Positions 59,288 to 64,000 of a DNA stretch of 64,000 nt are shown here, one piece after another (positions within the stretch are counted from its first letter, which is position 1; every line of letters starts with the position of its first letter). The notes under the pieces were generated by a model. The model saw only the letters and a program-made list of their open reading frames with translations, was not told the DNA's origin and made no database searches. This stretch comes from Myxocyprinus asiaticus. Its lineage: Eukaryota; Chordata; Actinopteri; Cypriniformes; Catostomidae. Location: NCBI RefSeq assembly GCF_019703515.2, contig NC_059351.1, positions 19,770,001 through 19,834,000 of the forward strand. The letters run 5' to 3'. The translations under genes and the position numbers were made by a program.

Positions 59288-60721
59288 GTCAGCTCTGAGT
59301 CTGTACTGTAAGATGGAATCAAAGTTTTTTTCTGCTTTACCCACACAGTTCATAAATATGAGCTTATCTTATACCTCATTCGAAAAACACCGCAAGACAA
59401 CTGAAGTCTAACTGACACAGGCATTTTGTCTTACAGATATATTTTAAATTTGCTGTGCATGCATGCATCTCATGCAACATGGCTAGTATAGGAAATCAAC
59501 AGGTAACATCCTTAAGGAAACAGCAGACAACTCCTTCTCATGAAAAGTCATAAAAATAGTACGAGAGAGCAAAATCCTAAGAAATTGTACAAGTTTTACT
59601 CCCATAGAGAAAAATAAAACGAACCAATGAATAATAAGGAATTATGATTTTGTGTAGATTTTTTTCTGTAGCACAAACAGTGCAGGAAAAGTGCACCAAA
59701 GATTATACTTCTGCATCAAACCAACGTCATAGCCTAAAATGAAATTGAATATAAAAGCAGCAAATGCTTCTGATTAAAATAAGCCTAAATACAATGTGAT
59801 ATAATGCGTAGATCTTAAAATAATATTGACATAAATGTGAAGCTACCTCAAATATCTTTTTAATCATCCTGGTGGAGCATCTCTGGTTGCAAAACCGACC
59901 AAGCACAGCTGTTGTTGTCTGCTTTGACATGGTGCGTAAATTTAAATGTTTGGAGAGGTGCACATCAGGCTATGGCATAGGTTCCCCGCAAAAGTTAGAT
60001 CAGCCTTAATACTATGTTTAGGGGTCTAATGTGCATCATCGAATGGATTTATATGCTATCATTATGCTAATCATTATGGTCTAATAAAGAATTCCTGATT
60101 ACTTAATGGGCTTCAGAAGTCATTCGAGCCAACTCACTTCATTCCCAGCAGTAGACAGGAGATGATATTGGGGATCTGTGATTAATAACATCCAGCGCCA
60201 AGACTGACTGGAGAATCATGGGAATCGTAGTAACGTAAATGATGGGGTTTATGCAAAAGTAGTTTACAGATCCACTTCACAGACAATGGAGAGAGCATTC
60301 GGTGTGTGTGTGTATGTGTGTGTGTGTGTGCACTGCAGCGTTTCTGATAAATGAAGCCATTGAGTTCTGCTAACCCGAGCGGACGGCTTCCCCAACAGTA
60401 TCACAGCTCAGTTAGAAACAAACACCAGTACCTCATTCGAGCAACACTAGCATCTGATAACAAACACCATTAGCTCAAGCTAACAGCACTGCGATTGTAA
60501 TAGCACTTATGCTAACTCTATCATTAGTTCATCATTACGCTTGCGAAGAATCTTTTGCAAGTGCTACCATTCCAGTAAAACAGTAAACATGAGCATGTGA
60601 TAAGAAGGAAGCCTCATTACTCTTTTGTATATAAACATCATTAACTGGGTTTACATAAATATCATCATATGCTTCCAAACAGTTCAGACATAATAGCTGA
60701 AATGCACAAATTCCATTACCA
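59288..60721. other. Unassigned intergenic sequence
   Basis: It contains a GT microsatellite at 60301-60330. No gene or complete element was recognised. Confidence 0.5.
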
Positions 60722-60729
60722 CTGAATTC

Positions 60730-60925
60730 TAGGGATGTGCCAGGGTGGTCAACTGATCGACTAGTTGGCTGTTAGTGGGGTCCATTACCAACATTAATAT
60801 TTTTAGTGGTGGTGGTTTTAATGGGACATAATTTACACAGTACATGCGTTCCTTAACACCGTCTAGTCATTCAGACAACCCACTAACTAGCTGATTATAA
60901 ATTTTTTTTTAATTGCACATCACTA
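60730..60925. mobile_element. 196-bp hAT MITE
   Basis: The ends TAGGGATGTGC and, reversed, TAGTGATGTGC are inverted repeats. The flanks CTGAATTC (60722-60729) and CAGAATTC (60926-60933) match at 7 of 8 bases. Inside, ACTAGTTGG and its mirror CTAACTAGC are also inverted. Confidence 0.8.
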
Positions 60926-60933
60926 CAGAATTC

Positions 60934-62591
60934 AAAGACATTTTTAGCATCATTTGCAAAGGGCAACTAGGCACTATTTCTATATTTCAATGGCTTCGAC
61001 AACGGCAAAAACAAAAGAAAGGTGATTGAAACAATTAAAAGTATGAAGGACGAAAGTACTCATGATTAATTTTTTTTACATCATGCCAGCTTCTATGGCT
61101 AAGTTTTTGGTGAAATCAGGAAAGTTTAACATAAAAAAAACAGGTAAAACAACTAAAAACCTATTTGAGATGTTTAAGATCGATTTTTAATAAAAACTAT
61201 CAATTTATTAAATGTTTGAAACAATAATTGTGTTGTTTTCATGGAATGTTATTATATAAATTATAATGGTAAGAGAAACCATCAAGAAAGAGAAATCACA
61301 AATAAGATCCCTTTGAAACCTCAGTTGGCTCTCCGAGACAAGATATTAAATTGAGACTTTTGCCAAGGTCTTCTTTATGTTTCTCCTGCAAAAAAAGACT
61401 CCAGTAATCTCATTCGCATCTTCTCTCGAGTTTCATAAGAGATCTCAACAATGTCTCAAACTCTGCTCAGATTTGCCAAGACACCAAAGTCAGCAATCAA
61501 AAGTCAGATATCTCAACATGAACTCAAAATATTTCTTGTCAAATTCTTCCAAGAGCAAATAATCTACTCTTAGCTATGATATCCATATTAATCATATAGC
61601 TCTATACTATATGTCAACAGCTGTCTCTTTACAGCTTCATTCCTCAGGAATTTTAGGAGAAACATCTGAGATGAAGTTGATATTTAAATAAAATGCAAAT
61701 AAGAATGTAATTAAGTCTCCAGTGCTATGAACGTGCAAAATCTGAGCAATACAATTATCTCAGGGAAGACAGATTGCATCCAAAATGAATGAGTGCCAAC
61801 ATATTGGGTAGTGTAAGTTAGTCCATAAACTCTGGGAGATTTAAGATTGCTTTTGATAGTTTGCTTCTGTCAGTGTCCCGTGAGGTTTGTCTTGTTTTTG
61901 ACATGATTTTGGTTCCTCATATGTCCCTACATCCTCATGAAAGGCATCTCAAACCAGAACAACAACAAATCTGCGCTCTTTCTTGGAGCTAAAACTGTGA
62001 AGTTCAAACTCCTGGAGGCAAATCTTTGTTTATTTCCAGAGAAGAAAGATAAATGTTTGTGAGCTGGTAAAACTTTATTACTATAATCAAAGGATTCCTC
62101 CACATGTGCTCATAAATGATTAACCAGACCTCTGACTTTAGTTGTTGTTCATGAAGTCAACATAAATACATTCACAGTGCAACATCACAAAATTACATTT
62201 TTCTCAAGTTACAACCCGAACACCAAGCAACCACATAGCAACATCTTACAAATGACACATTTCAACACTGATAGAAGGATGTTTTCTCTTTAACTATTAA
62301 CTAGTTCTGTTATAATCTTGTGTCTTAACATAGATGTTTATCTTGAAATGTAATGTTGGTTTAAGCAGCCAAGGTGTAATGATCACAAATGCAGTTTAAT
62401 TGAATAGCATGAGAGGTCATAAAAGCAAATAAAATTACCAAGTATGAATCATGTTCAAGAATTTCCAAATAAAAGTACTATAAAAAAATAAAAAAAATAA
62501 AAAATAAAAATTGTGGAAAGTGTGTTTCTTCCACTTCGGGCACTTAGAAAGTAAAGTCTCACAAGCTTTTAAAATGTGTCAACTAACATCT
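60934..62591. other. Unassigned sequence with repeat R4
   Basis: Besides repeat R4 (61368-61600), it has an A-rich tract at 62480-62512 just before the second DIRS element. No gene was seen. Confidence 0.5.
61368..61600. repeat. Dispersed repeat R4, copy 2
   Basis: It matches 55715-55905 (CTTTATGTTTCTCCTGCAAA, CCAGTAATCTCATTCGCAT, CAGATTTGCCAAGACA). The 61-codon frame over it is not a gene. Confidence 0.55.
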
Positions 62592-62815
62592 CGGTTACTG
62601 TCGTAACCTCCGTTCCCTGATGGAGGGAACGAGACGTTGTGTCGATGTAGTGACACTAGGGGTCGCCCTTGGGAACCCCAAACACCTCAGATCTTTGAGA
62701 AAAGGCCAATGAGAATTGGCGAGTGGAATTTGCATGCCACTCCCCTGGACATACGGGTATAAAAGCAGCTGACTCGCAACCACTCATTCAGATTTTTTCT
62801 TCGGAGCCGAGCGGT
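62592..62815 (+). repeat. Left terminal repeat of DIRS copy 2
   Basis: After a tip GGTTACTGTCGTAACC come the hairpin GTTCCCTGATGGAGGGAAC and GTGTCGATGTAGTGACACTA. The rest of the terminal repeat, with TATAAAAG at 62758-62765, ends near TTCGGAGCC. Confidence 0.88.
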
Positions 62816-63054
62816 TGTACTATCAGCGAGCTGAATACTACTGCTGTACCATTCACCTCTTAAGAAGCGTATGCTGTTGGATATACGGTGCATTTCCAGC
62901 GGCTTTCTCTCCTTCTGCACGACGAGTGCAGATTTCGCCCCTGGGCACTTCGACAGTGCTAAAAGTGTGTATATTCCTGCTAAAGAGTATATTTTCTCTA
63001 TTACAGCACACACATTGACGTTGAAAGTCTTTTTAAAGACACGTCTTTATAAAG

Positions 63055-64000
63055 ATGCCTTTCCGTCTTTGTGTGATTCCTGAATGCGGTCGCTATCTCT
63101 CCACTTCCGACGGCCACGGGCGCTGCCTCACGTGTCTGGGCAGCGATCACACTGAGGCAGCGTTCATGGATGGTTCATGTTCTCATTGCGAGAATATGAC
63201 CATGGCAACGTTGCGGTCGCGGCTTTCCTTCTTCCGGGGGAAAGCCACTCTAGCCGCCCCCCGTGCCTCGCCTTTTACCTCCAGGTACGAGGCTGGACCG
63301 GCTGGCACTGGAGGCGATTTGGGGGCTTCAATGGGTGTGGCTCCGCTGGGTACATCCCCGCAAACCTTCAATTCCCCAGCATGCTCGTTTGCGAGTTCCG
63401 AGAGGAGACCAGCTCGCCCCAGGGCCAGCTTAGTGTCCCTTTTGGAGCTCCAGAGCTCGATCGCTGCATCGGAGAGTGTACTGGCGATGTCAGACGCTGA
63501 GGACTCGACTGGGCTGCCACCTCCAGGTCGGCCCACCCAGTCCGAGGCTGATGGCAAGATGACCGCCATGCTTGCCCGGGCCGCCGTGTGTGTCGGGTTG
63601 GAGTGGAACCTTCCACCCTCCCCTGAGCCCTCGCGGCTAGATGATTGGTTTCTGGGTTCGGGGCGCCGCTCACTGCCACGCCCCCCTCCCCCCTGGTCTC
63701 TTGCTTCCCGGAAGTGCACGACGAGCTGACGAGTTCGTGGAGGGCACCTTTTTCTGCCCAAATCCGACTTCCCAGCTCGTCCGCTCTCACTACCTTCAAT
63801 GGCGGGGCGGCCCACAGGTATACAGAAGTCCCTCAGGTGGATAAGGCGGTTGTGGTGCACCTGTGCCCGTAAAGTGCAGCCACCAAACGGGATCGCCCGG
63901 CACTCCCTTCCAAGGCCTGTAGGACAACGTCATCTCTGTTGGCCAAAGCCTACAGCACCGCTGGTCAGTCCGCCTCTGCCCTGCATGCCATGGCCCTCCT
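63055..64000 (+). pseudogene. DIRS gag-like ORF1, copy 2, partial
   Basis: The first frame runs 224 codons from MPFRLCVIPECG (63055) to 63729. Its N-terminus has paired Cys and His (CLTC, SDH, CSHC) that look like a zinc-binding knuckle. A Ser/Pro/Ala-rich linker follows. At about 63700 a one-base shift breaks the frame, and the protein continues in the next frame as CFPEVHDELTSSW to VVVHLCP. A stop follows at about 63872, where copy 1 has a Gln codon in CPQST. It continues to the window end as KAYSTAGQSASALHAMALL-like sequence. This would be the structural protein of the element. Two lesions make this copy non-functional in the visible part. Confidence 0.82.

Larger units (their letters stand above)
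62592..64000 (+). mobile_element. DIRS1-like retrotransposon, copy 2, cut by the window end
   Basis: It starts with a terminal repeat homologous to that of copy 1, then ORF1 (gag-like). It is in the same direction as copy 1, about 44 kb downstream. Its visible part is clearly diverged from copy 1 but collinear, and its ORF1 is better preserved. Its outer end is of the type found at the right end of copy 1. Confidence 0.9.

Overview
This window looks like repeat-rich, non-coding DNA from a teleost fish. The mix of repeats (DIRS1-like tyrosine-recombinase retrotransposons, many short hAT-type and Tc1-type elements, a piggyBac copy, tRNA-headed SINE-like repeats, long AT and GT microsatellites) fits a cyprinid such as carp, goldfish or a danio. 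The species call is an inference from repeat style. I found no convincing host protein-coding gene. The only possible host exon is a weak candidate at 59166-59287. Nearly every long open frame is a decayed transposon gene or falls in low-complexity sequence.

Layout. 1-10 kb: small palindromic repeats, a hAT-like element (about 2225-4199) with an internal 84-bp tandem repeat, a two-headed SINE-like repeat on the minus strand (4240-5020), and a fold-back MITE flanked by TTAA (5696-6370). 10-18 kb: a young non-autonomous LTR element with two 239-bp LTRs, a 5-bp target duplication and a primer site matching tRNA-Phe (10119-11303, minus strand); a hAT MITE (11977-12837); a solo LTR with a perfect 5-bp duplication (13808-14178); and further MITEs. 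18.6-24 kb: an almost full-length but broken DIRS1-like element with inverted terminal repeats, gag-like, RT/RNase H and tyrosine recombinase remnants, and the internal complementary region typical of DIRS elements. 24-30 kb: palindromic MITEs, a fold-back pair of Tc1-like fragments, and an internally deleted Tc1 copy (27349-28503). 30.1-33.8 kb: a piggyBac copy with TTAA at both ends and a broken transposase that keeps all three catalytic Asp codons.

34-42 kb: a hAT-type element with a perfect 8-bp duplication and internal 205-bp tandem repeats (34900-36546), an LTR-retrotransposon 5-prime fragment (37530-about 38030), and a three-level nest in which one hAT element (40089-41320) sits inside another (39307-42101), which sits inside a fold-back MITE. 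42-62 kb: mostly AT-rich sequence with microsatellites, a hAT MITE inserted in a SINE-like copy (49008-49926), a solo LTR inside a fold-back MITE (51877-52111), a Harbinger-like MITE (56048-56686) and a small hAT MITE (60730-60925). 62.6-64 kb: the 5-prime end of a second DIRS1-like element in the same orientation as the first, cut by the window edge.

The parts therefore do not form a host pathway. They form a layered record of transposition in which target-site duplications and nesting give a relative order of events. The most informative structures are the DIRS internal complementary region, the different outer end of the second DIRS copy, and the nested hAT insertions.
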